Below are positions 22,040 through 30,980 of a stretch of DNA of 37,244 bases, piece by piece. A model generated the notes under the pieces. The model was not told where the DNA came from and ran no database searches. It saw only the letters and a program-made list of their open reading frames with translations. Origin of the DNA: Candidatus Gastranaerophilales bacterium (lineage in GTDB: Bacteria; Cyanobacteriota; Vampirovibrionia; Gastranaerophilales; Gastranaerophilaceae); the NCBI GenBank assembly GCA_944323365.1, contig CALUSG010000024.1, positions 1 to 37,244 on the forward strand, written 5' to 3'. Numbering within the stretch: position 1 is the stretch's first letter; the number at the start of each line of letters is the position of its first letter. Made by a program: the position numbers and the translations under genes.

Positions 22040-23689
22040 TTAGTTTGTAGCTTCTTTGACAACAGCTTGTAAAGCTTCAAGAGCATCATGCGGTAATTTA
22101 TCCAAACCTGCTTTTTCAGTTTCTCTTGATTTTACGAACTCAATTCTATCATTCATACGAGCAACAAACTGAGCAGCATATTCTTTATTAGAGAAAGATG
22201 CGTCAAAACCATCAATATCCATAATTTGAATATCTGAGAAATTTTCCCATTTATGGAATTTAGCAGTACCTTCAACAATAGCTTCTATAATACCCAAAGT
22301 ATGTTTTGGCTGAACTTTAGTACCCATAAATTCACCCGTATTCAAGATATAACAATCAACACCGTCAGCAATTAATTGTTTAAATCTTGTATAATCAACT
22401 TCCAACGGATAAACTCTAAACGGGTTAGCATAAGGTTCAACAACTAATGCATTCGGGTCAACACCTGCAGCAAGTCTTTCTGCTGATGAACGTTTAGTAG
22501 CAAGAGTTGCACCCATAGCAGAACCTAATGAAGCACCTGACAATTTTAAAACAGGAGGGATTGTCGGGTCTTTCATTAACCAAAAAATAGCGTTAATCGG
22601 CTGATCAATTCTATCTACCCTGTTTGGTGACCACAATTTAGATTTAACTGCACGTCCATTACCATTTCTGATATCTTCTGTAACAGAAACTACTTTACCG
22701 TCAGCAAGCTGAATTGCCCCTGCATTCTGCTGAGTTAAAATATATTTGTTATCATCACATCCGATAGGATAGTCAGCAGTTTTATCAAAATAAGCCGGTT
22801 CTAAAGCAATTGTATATTTATCATGGACATTTATAACAAATGCATCATCATGAAGGACTGTAATATTGTACTTATTATTATGTTTTGCATGTGTAATAGT
22901 TGATTTGCCTGAACCTGATAAACCAAATACCGCAACCTGGAATGATTTACCATTGTCGAGGTTATAACGTTTCATACCGCCGTGGCAAGATGCATAACCA
23001 TTTCTTGCTGCACATCCCCAGGCAAGTGTAAGTGTACCTTTTTTATGTTCACCAAAATATCTCATACCCAAAATAGCGGCACAATTATGTTCAGGATCAA
23101 AGAATGTCAATCCATACGGGAAGTCCGGATGTGACCAATCAGGATCTGAAAATACATAAATATCGCCATCAGGTAACTCCCTTGATTTTGCATACATATC
23201 TGCATAAGTTTCATTGATATACTGGAAGTTTAACATCCAAGAATACATAATATTTTCAAAACCTTCCGGAATCATAAGGTGAGCTTTAACCATAAAGTCT
23301 TCTTCTAACCCAACGACAACTTCTGTTTTATACATAAGTTTATCACGAGTTTGATAAATAGCCTCACGAATAATAGGCAATAAGTATTTCAAGTCGCAGT
23401 TAGGTTCACCAACAATTTTTCTAGCGGCCGCACAACGTCCTACAACTGTTCCGTCATTAAATAACAACTGATTTGCACCTTGAGGCAAACCTATTTTTTC
23501 GGGTTTATAAACAGGCATGCCGGTAAGTTCAATAGTTCCCGGGCTTGATTTTGCCAATTTATAAGCTTCAGAAACAGATTTCACTTCTTCTACATTATTT
23601 CCGAAAAATGGTGCCGTAATTGTTGCACGTGCAGCTGACATCAGCTTCTTTAATTCTTCCGAATTAGTAAAAAATTCTTTTGTAGTCAT
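22040..23689 (-). CDS. pckA: Divergent ATP-type phosphoenolpyruvate carboxykinase
   Basis: A 549-residue protein that aligns over its length with ATP-dependent PEP carboxykinase, which interconverts oxaloacetate plus ATP and PEP plus CO2. The segment MRYFGEHKKGTLTLAWG matches the stretch before the kinase loop, and the P-loop is GLSGSGKST (256-264). The usual GDDEHGW reads LHDDAFVIN (D281, D282), and EGGCYAKT reads EPAYFDKT (297-304). YILNTGEF corresponds to the C-terminal YLVNTGW. The normal TGRSP arginine motif is not evident (VVGRCAAAR near 84 may replace it). The fold looks clear but chemistry should be confirmed. The ribosome-binding site is AAAGGAGA. It is monocistronic. Confidence 0.72.
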   Translation of the reverse strand: MTTKEFFTNSEELKKLMSAARATITAPFFGNNVEEVKSVSEAYKLAKSSPGTIELTGMPVYKPEKIGLPQGANQLLFNDGTVVGRCAAARKIVGEPNCDLKYLLPIIREAIYQTRDKLMYKTEVVVGLEEDFMVKAHLMIPEGFENIMYSWMLNFQYINETYADMYAKSRELPDGDIYVFSDPDWSHPDFPYGLTFFDPEHNCAAILGMRYFGEHKKGTLTLAWGCAARNGYASCHGGMKRYNLDNGKSFQVAVFGLSGSGKSTITHAKHNNKYNITVLHDDAFVINVHDKYTIALEPAYFDKTADYPIGCDDNKYILTQQNAGAIQLADGKVVSVTEDIRNGNGRAVKSKLWSPNRVDRIDQPINAIFWLMKDPTIPPVLKLSGASLGSAMGATLATKRSSAERLAAGVDPNALVVEPYANPFRVYPLEVDYTRFKQLIADGVDCYILNTGEFMGTKVQPKHTLGIIEAIVEGTAKFHKWENFSDIQIMDIDGFDASFSNKEYAAQFVARMNDRIEFVKSRETEKAGLDKLPHDALEALQAVVKEATN

Positions 23690-23716
23690 GGAAATTCTCC
23701 TTTATATTAAGTGTTA

Positions 23717-23744
23717 TTTATACAATTTTAGATACACATATCCA
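23717..23744 (-). promoter_or_regulatory. Promoter of pckA
   Basis: On the minus strand, TGGATA (23744-23739), a 16-bp spacer and TATAAA (23722-23717). The -35 hexamer is the same TGGATA seen before the ferredoxin gene. The remaining 222-bp gap to the next gene holds only AT-rich sequence and the divergent promoter. Confidence 0.45.
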
Positions 23745-23863
23745 TGATATCACAAACAAAAAAGACTACAAGTAAATAGGAAATAATCATTATTTTCAAT
23801 CTGAAACAAACTCACATTTAATAACTTTGTTATATTTTTCTGCAAACAAATCTATTCGGGTAG

Positions 23864-23892
23864 TTACCAAAAAATAAATATTGTGATAGAAT
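23864..23892 (+). promoter_or_regulatory. Promoter of the OB-like protein and GH57 genes
   Basis: TTACCA (23864-23869), a 17-bp spacer and TAGAAT (23887-23892), the latter preceded by TGA as in an extended -10 element. The ATG follows 19 bp later after AAAGGGG. Confidence 0.5.
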
Positions 23893-23911
23893 ATAAAATA
23901 AAGGGGATTTT

Positions 23912-24382
23912 ATGATAAAAAAAATATTACTAATCACTTTAACAGCATGTTTATTATTACAGGGTCAAGTTTTTGCAGAAACGGCTATAGAAAAGCCAAA
24001 AGTTCAGCAAACCACATCCATCACATATACACCGGTAAATGCACTTGATGTGGTTGCAGCTCCTGAAACTTTTTTAAACAAAAATATAACCGTAAAAGGG
24101 AAATTTGATAAATTTTCCACACTAGGTCTTGATTATCAACCTGCATATAAAAGTTCAGAAGAATACATAACTTTTCTTATTCAGCGTGATGATGTAAAAG
24201 ACCATAATATACCGCTTTCTGAAATGAAAATATTTTTAAAAAGACCTGAAGCTGAAAAACATATAGATTTAAATGCCGGAGATGAAATAGAATTTAGCGG
24301 AAAAGTCTTTTCTACAGCATTGGGAGATGTATGGATTGAAGCCGACAAATTTACGGTTCTAACCCCTAAAAAAGAAAAATAA
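23912..24382 (+). CDS. Secreted protein with a probable OB-like fold
   Basis: A 156-residue protein with a clear signal peptide (MIKKILLITLTACLLLQGQ, cleavage likely after VFA near residue 22). The mature part reads like a nucleic-acid-binding-type OB barrel: NKNITVKGKFDKFS, then FLIQRDDV and GDEIEFSGKVFSTALGDVWIEA. Secreted OB-like domains of this layout are known in many envelope proteins, but I cannot name the family. It is followed 18 bp later by the GH57 gene and probably shares its transcript. Confidence 0.65.
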   Translation: MIKKILLITLTACLLLQGQVFAETAIEKPKVQQTTSITYTPVNALDVVAAPETFLNKNITVKGKFDKFSTLGLDYQPAYKSSEEYITFLIQRDDVKDHNIPLSEMKIFLKRPEAEKHIDLNAGDEIEFSGKVFSTALGDVWIEADKFTVLTPKKEK

Positions 24383-24400
24383 AATACACTGGAGTTAAGT

Positions 24401-26890
24401 ATGACAGAAAAATTTTTAACAATACACGGGCACTTCTATCAGCCTCCAAGAGAAAATCCTTGGCTGGAAGCAATAGAACTTCAAGATAGTGCACTACCAT
24501 ATCATGATTGGAATGAGAGAATCACTAAAGAATGTTACAATCCTAATTCTGTATCCAAAATAGTAGACAACCGTAACAGAATATTAGATGTTGTGAATAA
24601 CTATGAGCATATGAGTTTTAACTTTGGGCCTACACTTTTATCCTGGATGGAACAATACGCTCCTTTAACCTATGAAAGAATTATAAAAGCAGATATAGAG
24701 AGTATTGACGAACATAATGGTCATGGTAATGCTCTTGCACAAGTCTATAACCACATAATAATGCCATTAGCAAATGAAAAAGATAAGCAAACACAGGTAA
24801 AATGGGGTATAAAAGATTTTGAATACAGATTTGGCAGAAAACCTGAAGGTATATGGCTTGCTGAAACAGCTGTTGATGATGATACATTAAGGGTTTTGGA
24901 AGAAAACGGCATTAAATTTACAATTTTATCACCTTATCAAGCTCTAAAGATGAAAAAAAGCACAGATAAGGAATGGACAGATGTCAGCTGGGGAAATATT
25001 GACCCTGCAAGATCATATAAATATAATATAAAATCAGCTCCGGGCAAATCTATTGATTTATTCTTTTATGATGGTGCTATTTCAAAATCTGTTGCATTTG
25101 ATGAGTTGCTAAAAGACGGTAATAAGTTCGTACGAAGACTTAAAGAAGGTGTTTCTGAGACAAGAGATTACCCTCAATTAATTAATATAGCAACAGATGG
25201 AGAAAGTTACGGACACCATACAAAATTCGGAGACATGGCATTAGCATATGTACTTAAAATACGTGCTGAAGACGAAGGATTTATAATAACTAATTATGCT
25301 GAATATTTAGAAAAATACAGAAGTGACTATGAAGTAGACATAAAACAAGCTTCTTCCTGGAGTTGTTTTCATGGAGTCGGAAGATGGTGCGAAGATTGCG
25401 GCTGTTCAACCGGCGGACATCCGGGCTGGAATCAAAAATGGAGAAAGCCTCTTCGTAACGCTCTTGATTATTTAAGAGATGAATTCATCAAAATATATGA
25501 AAAAGAAGGAGTAAAATATTTTAATACTGATGTTTGGGAAGTGCGTAACAATTACATCGACGTAATCTTAGACAGATCAGAGTCGAACGTCCGCAGATTC
25601 CAAAATAAATACTTTTTAGCCAACTTAAATGATGAACAAAGAGTTAAAGGCATAAAACTTTTAGAAATGCAGCGTCAAGCCTTATTAATGTACACTAGCT
25701 GCGGATGGTTTTTCTCTGAAATTTCAGGAATAGAAACTGTTCAAATAATGAAATATGCCGCACGTGCAATGCAATTAGCAAAAGTTTTTAATAAGCAAGA
25801 TTATGAAAAAAGATTTTTAGAAATACTTTCTGAAGCAAAAAGTAACATCCAAGAATATGGTACCGGCAAAGATATTTACGAAAACTTTGTAAAACCATCT
25901 GTTGTTACTCCGAAACAGATTGCAAGTTTATGGGCAATATCTTCTCTATACCAAGATTTTGAAGATGAAGAAGATGTGTATTGCTATTCAATAAACAGAT
26001 ATGATTATCAAAAGGTTCAAAAGGGAACATCCACTTTAGTAGTAGGAAATATTGAAATCAAGTCAAAAATTACCCTAGAATCCGTAAACCAAATTTTTGC
26101 TCTGATACAATTTGCAGGTGGGGATTTTCAATGTGCGATAAAAGAATTTTCTGATGAAAATGAATATACTCAAGTGAAAACTAATCTAATCAAAACATTT
26201 ATGCTAAATCCTTTAACCGAAATAATTCGTGCAATAGATGAAAGTTTTGGAAAAGAATACTTTACACTTAAAGACATATTTATTGAAGAACGCCGCAAAA
26301 TTTTAACAATTATGCTAAAAGGCAAACTTCAAAAATTTGCACAAACTTACCAAGATATGTATGATGAGGGTAAAGGGTCAATTTATCATATGCAGAATTT
26401 AGGTTTAACAATACCTAATGAATTTAAAATTGCTGCTTCATATGCTTTAAGCCATAAATTCAACGATCTTGTAATACATTCAGGCGGTTTTGTGGAACCT
26501 TCAATTTTACAGCAGGCATTTGACATAAACTATGAAGCCAAAAAGATGGATATTAAGTTAGACAAAACATCTTCTAATAAGATTTTTGCTAAAAAAATTC
26601 TGCAAAATATAAATCGTCTTGCTCAAAGTTTTGAAAGCCAACAGGCAGAAGTTATCTTAGAAATATTTGATAATATTGAAAAATTAGAGTTAGAAATAGA
26701 TATATCAGAAGCTCAAAATATCTATTTTAACCGAATTTTTGTCAAGATAAACGATATTATTGACGGATTACCTAAAAATAGTAAATCAAAAGACAAAGCA
26801 TTTGTAAACATGCTTTTAGATATCGGTACAAATTTAAATATAAATACTGAATTTTATAGAAATAAATTAGCTGATAAAGTAAAAGTATAA
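24401..26890 (+). CDS. GH57/DUF3536-type alpha-glucan-active enzyme
   Basis: An 829-residue protein whose N-terminal half is a glycoside hydrolase family 57 (alpha/beta)7 barrel. It opens FLTIHGHFYQPPRENPW. The family's nucleophile region is EGIWLAETAVDD (E155) and the acid/base region is ATDGESYGHH (D266). The C-terminal half is a long helical DUF3536-like region. Members act on starch- or glycogen-like alpha-glucans, and the phosphohexomutase and Pgi elsewhere in the window fit a role in glycogen turnover. Exact activity (amylase, branching or transferase) cannot be told. No signal peptide is present, so it is cytoplasmic. The ribosome-binding site is GGAG. Its stop lies one base from the convergent YkgJ-type gene. 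Confidence 0.82.
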   Translation: MTEKFLTIHGHFYQPPRENPWLEAIELQDSALPYHDWNERITKECYNPNSVSKIVDNRNRILDVVNNYEHMSFNFGPTLLSWMEQYAPLTYERIIKADIESIDEHNGHGNALAQVYNHIIMPLANEKDKQTQVKWGIKDFEYRFGRKPEGIWLAETAVDDDTLRVLEENGIKFTILSPYQALKMKKSTDKEWTDVSWGNIDPARSYKYNIKSAPGKSIDLFFYDGAISKSVAFDELLKDGNKFVRRLKEGVSETRDYPQLINIATDGESYGHHTKFGDMALAYVLKIRAEDEGFIITNYAEYLEKYRSDYEVDIKQASSWSCFHGVGRWCEDCGCSTGGHPGWNQKWRKPLRNALDYLRDEFIKIYEKEGVKYFNTDVWEVRNNYIDVILDRSESNVRRFQNKYFLANLNDEQRVKGIKLLEMQRQALLMYTSCGWFFSEISGIETVQIMKYAARAMQLAKVFNKQDYEKRFLEILSEAKSNIQEYGTGKDIYENFVKPSVVTPKQIASLWAISSLYQDFEDEEDVYCYSINRYDYQKVQKGTSTLVVGNIEIKSKITLESVNQIFALIQFAGGDFQCAIKEFSDENEYTQVKTNLIKTFMLNPLTEIIRAIDESFGKEYFTLKDIFIEERRKILTIMLKGKLQKFAQTYQDMYDEGKGSIYHMQNLGLTIPNEFKIAASYALSHKFNDLVIHSGGFVEPSILQQAFDINYEAKKMDIKLDKTSSNKIFAKKILQNINRLAQSFESQQAEVILEIFDNIEKLELEIDISEAQNIYFNRIFVKINDIIDGLPKNSKSKDKAFVNMLLDIGTNLNINTEFYRNKLADKVKV

Positions 26891-26891
26891 C

Positions 26892-27473
26892 TTACCAATT
26901 TTCAGATCCGTGTTTTTTATACAAATCAATTGAATGGTGCATTTTATTGATTACTGTATCAATCTTTGCTAAAAGTTCTTGAGATTTTGTTTTTTTCTTG
27001 AGTAATTCTAATTCAATTAATTCTTCTTTAATTTTACGAATTTTTTGTTTAGCTTCTTCACGTTTAATAAAAAGCCATCCTTCATAACCGCATCCAGGCG
27101 GTACTATTGCCCAAGGAGATGCAGGGAAATGTTTACATAACAGCACCCGTGTTTCATATCTGCTGCAAAGATTATCATCTTTCAAATAACGACATTTATA
27201 AAATGTCATCTCATTTTCATTATAGTTACCATCTTCTTTTAGTCCGTTTATAATATTATCAACAACAGCAGCAGAAACTTTTCTAGCATCTTCTATTGAA
27301 GGATATGGTTCAAATAATTCCAAAAAATCTTTTGCCCCTTCGTCATCCTGCTTTGCCAATTCTAAAATCTTATTATAAGGAATAGTAGTTGTTGCGACAC
27401 GACAACATAATCCACACATATGGCATAAATTTTCAGGTCTTGAGCTTAAATAATTTTTCTCATAACTGTCCAT
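26892..27473 (-). CDS. YkgJ-type Cys-cluster protein (1)
   Basis: A 193-residue protein of the YkgJ (CxxCxxCC) family, thought to bind zinc or an iron-sulfur centre. The N-terminal cluster is CHMCGLCCR (C17, C20, C23, C24). A second set is CRYLKDDNLCSRYETRVLLCKHFP, and CGYEGW follows. The function of the family is not established. The C-terminal third is a charged helix. The ATG lies exactly six bases after a perfect TATAAT and has no ribosome-binding site, so the mRNA should be leaderless. A paralogue lies at 33414. Confidence 0.82.
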   Translation of the reverse strand: MDSYEKNYLSSRPENLCHMCGLCCRVATTTIPYNKILELAKQDDEGAKDFLELFEPYPSIEDARKVSAAVVDNIINGLKEDGNYNENEMTFYKCRYLKDDNLCSRYETRVLLCKHFPASPWAIVPPGCGYEGWLFIKREEAKQKIRKIKEELIELELLKKKTKSQELLAKIDTVINKMHHSIDLYKKHGSENW

Positions 27474-27479
27474 AATGAC

Positions 27480-27485
27480 ATTATA
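27480..27485 (-). promoter_or_regulatory. -10 box of YkgJ-type gene 1, predicted leaderless
   Basis: On the minus strand TATAAT (27485-27480), then six bases (GTCATT), then the ATG. The -35 region is weak (TTTATT at the right distance). Confidence 0.5.
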
Positions 27486-27591
27486 GCCACAATAATAAAT
27501 ATAATAAAATCATGTTACATTTCTTAAAAAATAAAAAAAATAAGCAATAAATAAAATGTTTAATACTTTATTTAAATAGGTAGGTATAATT

Positions 27592-28353
27592 ATGCAAAAT
27601 AATTTAGGACAACAATATCCTTTACCGGCATCACAACAAATGCCGCAAATAACTGTACCAATGGCTGCACAACAACCGCAAACAGTTCAGGTACCAAACT
27701 ATTCGGGAGTAAATATCCAAATATTTAACCCTTCTGTAGCAACACCGGGAGCGTCATCTGTTTACAATGTTAGTGCACCGCAATACCAAACCCCGGGATG
27801 TTATCCTCAGCAATATTATACTAATCAATGGGGTAACAATGGTAACAATGGCAACAATGGCACTAACGCTAATAATAATAGTAATCAAACCAATACAACG
27901 ACAACAACTACGACAACAAATACAACACAAGAAAAGAAAAAGACTGAAAAACGTGATATAGTCCAATTAACTGATGATTATATAAGAAATCTTGAAAATT
28001 ATTTAAACAGTCAAGATAAAGAAATAAGGTTAATGGGAGCAAAAGAAGTTGCAGCAAGACTTGAAGAAGATGATTCAAGAAAAGATGATAAAGCCTTGAC
28101 AGCATTAATTAACAAAATGCTTCAAGATCCATATCAGCCGGTAAGATTTATAGCCCTGGCAGAACTTGATTCAAGAAAAGTAACAGGCGATGATTTTACA
28201 GTAAATGTTCTTCAACAAATGCAAAAATCTGATGCCGGATACGGCCAAGATGCATTATTGGCAAGTCAAATCTTATTAAAAATGTCCGGTCAAGTTGTTC
28301 AAAAAGAATTTGATGTTAAAGACAAACCAAAACAGGAAACTAAAAAACAATGA
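27592..28353 (+). CDS. Gln/Asn/Thr-rich protein with HEAT-like domain, relative of the 3277 protein
   Basis: A 253-residue protein of unknown function. Residues 35-49 contain PNY-x2-V-x-I-x-I-x-NP-x-V, the motif also found in the 3277 protein. Before and after it lie disordered Pro/Gln-rich stretches. A low-complexity Asn/Gly and Thr linker (about 80-112) is encoded by tandem repeats. The C-terminal part (about 120-240) is helical and HEAT-like: LNSQDKEIRLMGAKEVAARL and DPYQPVRFIALAELDSR. No signal or membrane segment is seen. A weak AGGTAGGT stands before the ATG. Its stop overlaps the next gene by 4 bp (ATGA), so the two are co-translated. Confidence 0.78.
   Translation: MQNNLGQQYPLPASQQMPQITVPMAAQQPQTVQVPNYSGVNIQIFNPSVATPGASSVYNVSAPQYQTPGCYPQQYYTNQWGNNGNNGNNGTNANNNSNQTNTTTTTTTTNTTQEKKKTEKRDIVQLTDDYIRNLENYLNSQDKEIRLMGAKEVAARLEEDDSRKDDKALTALINKMLQDPYQPVRFIALAELDSRKVTGDDFTVNVLQQMQKSDAGYGQDALLASQILLKMSGQVVQKEFDVKDKPKQETKKQ
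27832..27867 (+). repeat. Nine-base tandem repeat inside the HEAT-like gene
   Basis: Three near-perfect copies of GGTAACAAT (27832-27858) plus a degenerate fourth encode Gly-Asn-Asn repeats. A run of ACN threonine codons follows. Unit-number changes would keep the frame and alter linker length. Confidence 0.75.
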
Positions 28354-28838
28354 GTGTAATAACCGCTATAAAATCTAATTATGGAAAGTATATTGCAAAA
28401 GGTGTAGGGGCAGCAGCATTATATTTTATTGCACGTGATGCTCACACATACGGAAAAATCCAATCAGATATAGAAATGAAAAGTAAAGATGCAAAAGCTG
28501 CACAATATTATTTAACAAATACTTTAACATTAGATAAACCAAGTGTAACAAAAGATAAAATGCAGCAAAAAGTATTTCGTTTTGAATTAAATGAAAATTT
28601 CAGAGGTTTTTGCAATACAATAATAGGCTATGTTAAAGGATTTGGAGCAATGCTGGTTTCAGACGTGATTCCACTTGGTTTAGGATTAACGGCATTACTT
28701 GCAAAAAGAAAAGGTATAGCAAAAGCTTCCGCATTTGGTCTTGTCGGAATAGGTTTAATATCATTTTTAAAAGACGGTTTAGGAATAGGAAAATCACATG
28801 ATCTTATTAAGCCAGTAAATCCGGACGTCTCAATTTAG
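28350..28838 (+). CDS. Hypothetical membrane protein
   Basis: A 162-residue protein with two probable C-terminal membrane helices (about 95-115 and 122-140) and a possible weak one at 13-28. The middle part (about 30-80) is polar and helical. The family is unknown. It begins inside the stop of the HEAT-like gene (ATGA overlap), which points to a joint role, perhaps as its membrane partner; that is inference. The 3' end overlaps the convergent trmD by 32 bp. Confidence 0.68.
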   Translation: MSVITAIKSNYGKYIAKGVGAAALYFIARDAHTYGKIQSDIEMKSKDAKAAQYYLTNTLTLDKPSVTKDKMQQKVFRFELNENFRGFCNTIIGYVKGFGAMLVSDVIPLGLGLTALLAKRKGIAKASAFGLVGIGLISFLKDGLGIGKSHDLIKPVNPDVSI

Positions 28839-29478
28839 TTCGTTTTATCCTTTCGGACATTCGAAACTCTTCTATTTCTTTATGATTACCATTTAGAAGT
28901 ACATCCGGAACTTTCAATCCTCTAAAATCTCTCGGCTTTGTATATTGCGGATATTCCAATAATCCATCCGAAAAACTATCATTTTGTGCCGATTCAATTT
29001 TACCTAAAGTTCCTTCAAGCTTTCTGCTTACGGCATCAATAATACATAACGCCGGTAACTCGCCGCCGGTTAAGACAAAATCGCCTAAAGAAATTTCTTT
29101 TGGCTTAATTATTTCTCTAATTCTTTCGTCAAAACCTTCATAATGACCGCAAAGTAATATTATTTGATTATATTGAGCCAAATCATTAACTATTTTTTCG
29201 TTCATTGGTTCGCCTTGCGGCGAAAGCATAATAGTTATTGATTTATCCGATTTTGGAATACTTTCATAAGCATCAACATATGGTTGAGGCATTAAAACCA
29301 TTCCGGCTCCGCCGCCATATGGGGTATCATCGACTTTTTTGTGTTTATTTAATGTAAAATCTCTGGGATTAATTGTATTGAGCTCAATAATTTTAGAATT
29401 TAATGCTCTTTTCAGAATACTATATTTAAAATAATCTTCCACCATTTCCGGGAATAGAGTCAATACATCGAACTTCAT
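28807..29478 (-). CDS. trmD: tRNA (guanine-37-N1)-methyltransferase
   Basis: A 223-residue SPOUT methyltransferase that makes m1G37 in tRNAs, which prevents +1 frameshifting. Typical TrmD marks: MKFDVLTLFPEMVEDY at the start, DDTPYGGGAGMVL, LCGHYEGFDERI and SLGDFVLTGGELPAL in the knot. It overlaps rimM by 4 bp (ATGA) in the usual rimM-trmD order. The 3' end runs 32 bp into the convergent membrane-protein gene. Confidence 0.97.
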   Translation of the reverse strand: MKFDVLTLFPEMVEDYFKYSILKRALNSKIIELNTINPRDFTLNKHKKVDDTPYGGGAGMVLMPQPYVDAYESIPKSDKSITIMLSPQGEPMNEKIVNDLAQYNQIILLCGHYEGFDERIREIIKPKEISLGDFVLTGGELPALCIIDAVSRKLEGTLGKIESAQNDSFSDGLLEYPQYTKPRDFRGLKVPDVLLNGNHKEIEEFRMSERIKRTKLRRPDLLA

Positions 29479-29987
29479 TGCAAAAGTCCTTCCAAATTTT
29501 TTATAGTTACCTTTTTTGTTTTCAAATTCACATCTGTAACTATTGCTTTAACAAAAGGGACGAGCGAAATTTGTTTAGAATTAGTTTTAACCGATAAAAG
29601 GTCATTTGCTCCGTTGTTAGATACACCAATAATAAACCCTAATTTTTTATCATTTTCATCAACTACATCAAGCCCAACCAACTCGTCTATTAAAAATTCA
29701 TCGTCATCTAAATTTTCTCGAATGGTTTCTTCTTCTACAAATAATAAAGTACCTTTTAACGGCAATAAATCATTTATTGAGTCAATACCTTCAAATTTAA
29801 CAATAGCAAAATTCTTATTAATTCTTGAACGTTGAATACTTAATTCTACAAATTCATTATTTTTTTTTATTAAAACTTTATCTAAAGAGAGGAAAAAATC
29901 TTTTTGATTTTTTGAAAACCCAACTTTTGCTTCACCTTGAATGCCATGAAAATTCAAAATTTTACCAACAGAAATGTGTTTAGACAT
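29475..29987 (-). CDS. rimM: 16S rRNA processing protein RimM
   Basis: A 170-residue 30S maturation factor that binds ribosomal protein S19 near the head of the small subunit. It opens HISVGKILNFHGIQGEAKV, and the PRC-barrel half begins near DDEFLIDELVGLDVVDEN with the expected NNGANDLLSVK. It overlaps the gene before it by one base (TAATG) and trmD by four. RpsP, often the first gene of this operon, is replaced here by the zinc-ribbon protein. Confidence 0.95.
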   Translation of the reverse strand: MSKHISVGKILNFHGIQGEAKVGFSKNQKDFFLSLDKVLIKKNNEFVELSIQRSRINKNFAIVKFEGIDSINDLLPLKGTLLFVEEETIRENLDDDEFLIDELVGLDVVDENDKKLGFIIGVSNNGANDLLSVKTNSKQISLVPFVKAIVTDVNLKTKKVTIKNLEGLLQ

Positions 29988-30868
29988 TATTCAGCAACTT
30001 CTTCTTTTTTTGGTTTTCTGCCACGTTTAGGTTTTTCCTCAACAACCGGTTGTTTTTTAAATTCAGGCGGAGCGTCTTCTCTATCTTGATTCCAACGTTC
30101 TAATCCCATTTGAGAACGTATTAGACCAATTCCGACGTGTACACGCCATTCATCCATTTTTAATTGAGCTGCAATAATTTTATGACAGCCAATCGGAGGT
30201 AATGGTAATAAAGGTTCATATAAATTTTTAATTGCAAATAATTGATCCGGAGAGATAGCAAGTTTACGTTTCGGATAAGGTAATTTCGGAAGCATAAGTT
30301 TCTGTCTTATTAAATTAATTCCAAAGAATACCTTTCTTGGTTCCAAACCAATTTTTTCACCTATAACTTCATGTGCATCCGGATTTGGAAGAGGCAGCAT
30401 GGTTTTATAAAGCTTTTCAATTTGTTCTAATTGCTCCTTACTTACTAAAAGCTGTCTAGGTGTTTTTGGACGATTAGGTTTGCGGAAATTATTTTGCATA
30501 CGAGGACGTTTATTTTGCGGACGATTGTTTCTGTTAAATCTGTTATTATTATCACGTCTTTGATTATTATAACGATTATAATTATTATTTTGACGATTGT
30601 CACGACTATAAGCACGTGGTCTGTTTGTCCTTTGAGGTGTTTGTTTTACATCACCGCCGGCACTATAGCTGCTGTAAAATTTAGGTTGTTCCTCAGTACT
30701 GTAACTCGCCAATGGTTTAGTTTCCTGCGGCTGTTCATCAGAAGTCTTTTCATCTGATACAGATATTATCATTTTTTTATCAGGATACAAACAATCAGGA
30801 CATATAACTCTTTTGGGGTTTTTAGTTTCAAACTCACGACCGCACTTAATGCACTTGTTTACATACAT
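29987..30868 (-). CDS. Zinc-ribbon, RN-rich protein with two tandem helical repeats
   Basis: A 293-residue protein with an unusual layout. A zinc ribbon uses C6/C9 and C23/C26 (KCIKCGREF, VICPDCLYP). An Arg/Asn-rich disordered stretch spans about 70-138. Two tandem repeats follow (about 140-200 and 203-262) sharing the frame L-x-x-S-x-x-QL-x-x-I...LY...LPLP...H...GI-x-LIR. A basic tail contains KRGRKPKK (281-288), like an AT-hook. Being first in an operon with rimM and trmD suggests RNA or ribosome binding, which is inference. I do not recognise a family. The start has AGAGG about 10 bases upstream. Confidence 0.78.
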   Translation of the reverse strand: MYVNKCIKCGREFETKNPKRVICPDCLYPDKKMIISVSDEKTSDEQPQETKPLASYSTEEQPKFYSSYSAGGDVKQTPQRTNRPRAYSRDNRQNNNYNRYNNQRRDNNNRFNRNNRPQNKRPRMQNNFRKPNRPKTPRQLLVSKEQLEQIEKLYKTMLPLPNPDAHEVIGEKIGLEPRKVFFGINLIRQKLMLPKLPYPKRKLAISPDQLFAIKNLYEPLLPLPPIGCHKIIAAQLKMDEWRVHVGIGLIRSQMGLERWNQDREDAPPEFKKQPVVEEKPKRGRKPKKEEVAE

Positions 30869-30980
30869 AATTTAAAAGCCTCTTAATTGAATAATAATTA
30901 ACTCCTCGACAAAATCGATTTATATACAAATTTGCAATATTATTTTAACATGAAAAATAAATCTTGACAAGGGGGGACAT

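Noticed and set aside
30964-30975. TTGACA followed by a six-G run near 30964
   Set aside because: No -10 box stands at a proper distance and no gene starts there on the plus strand; the G run is too short and is not within a reading frame.
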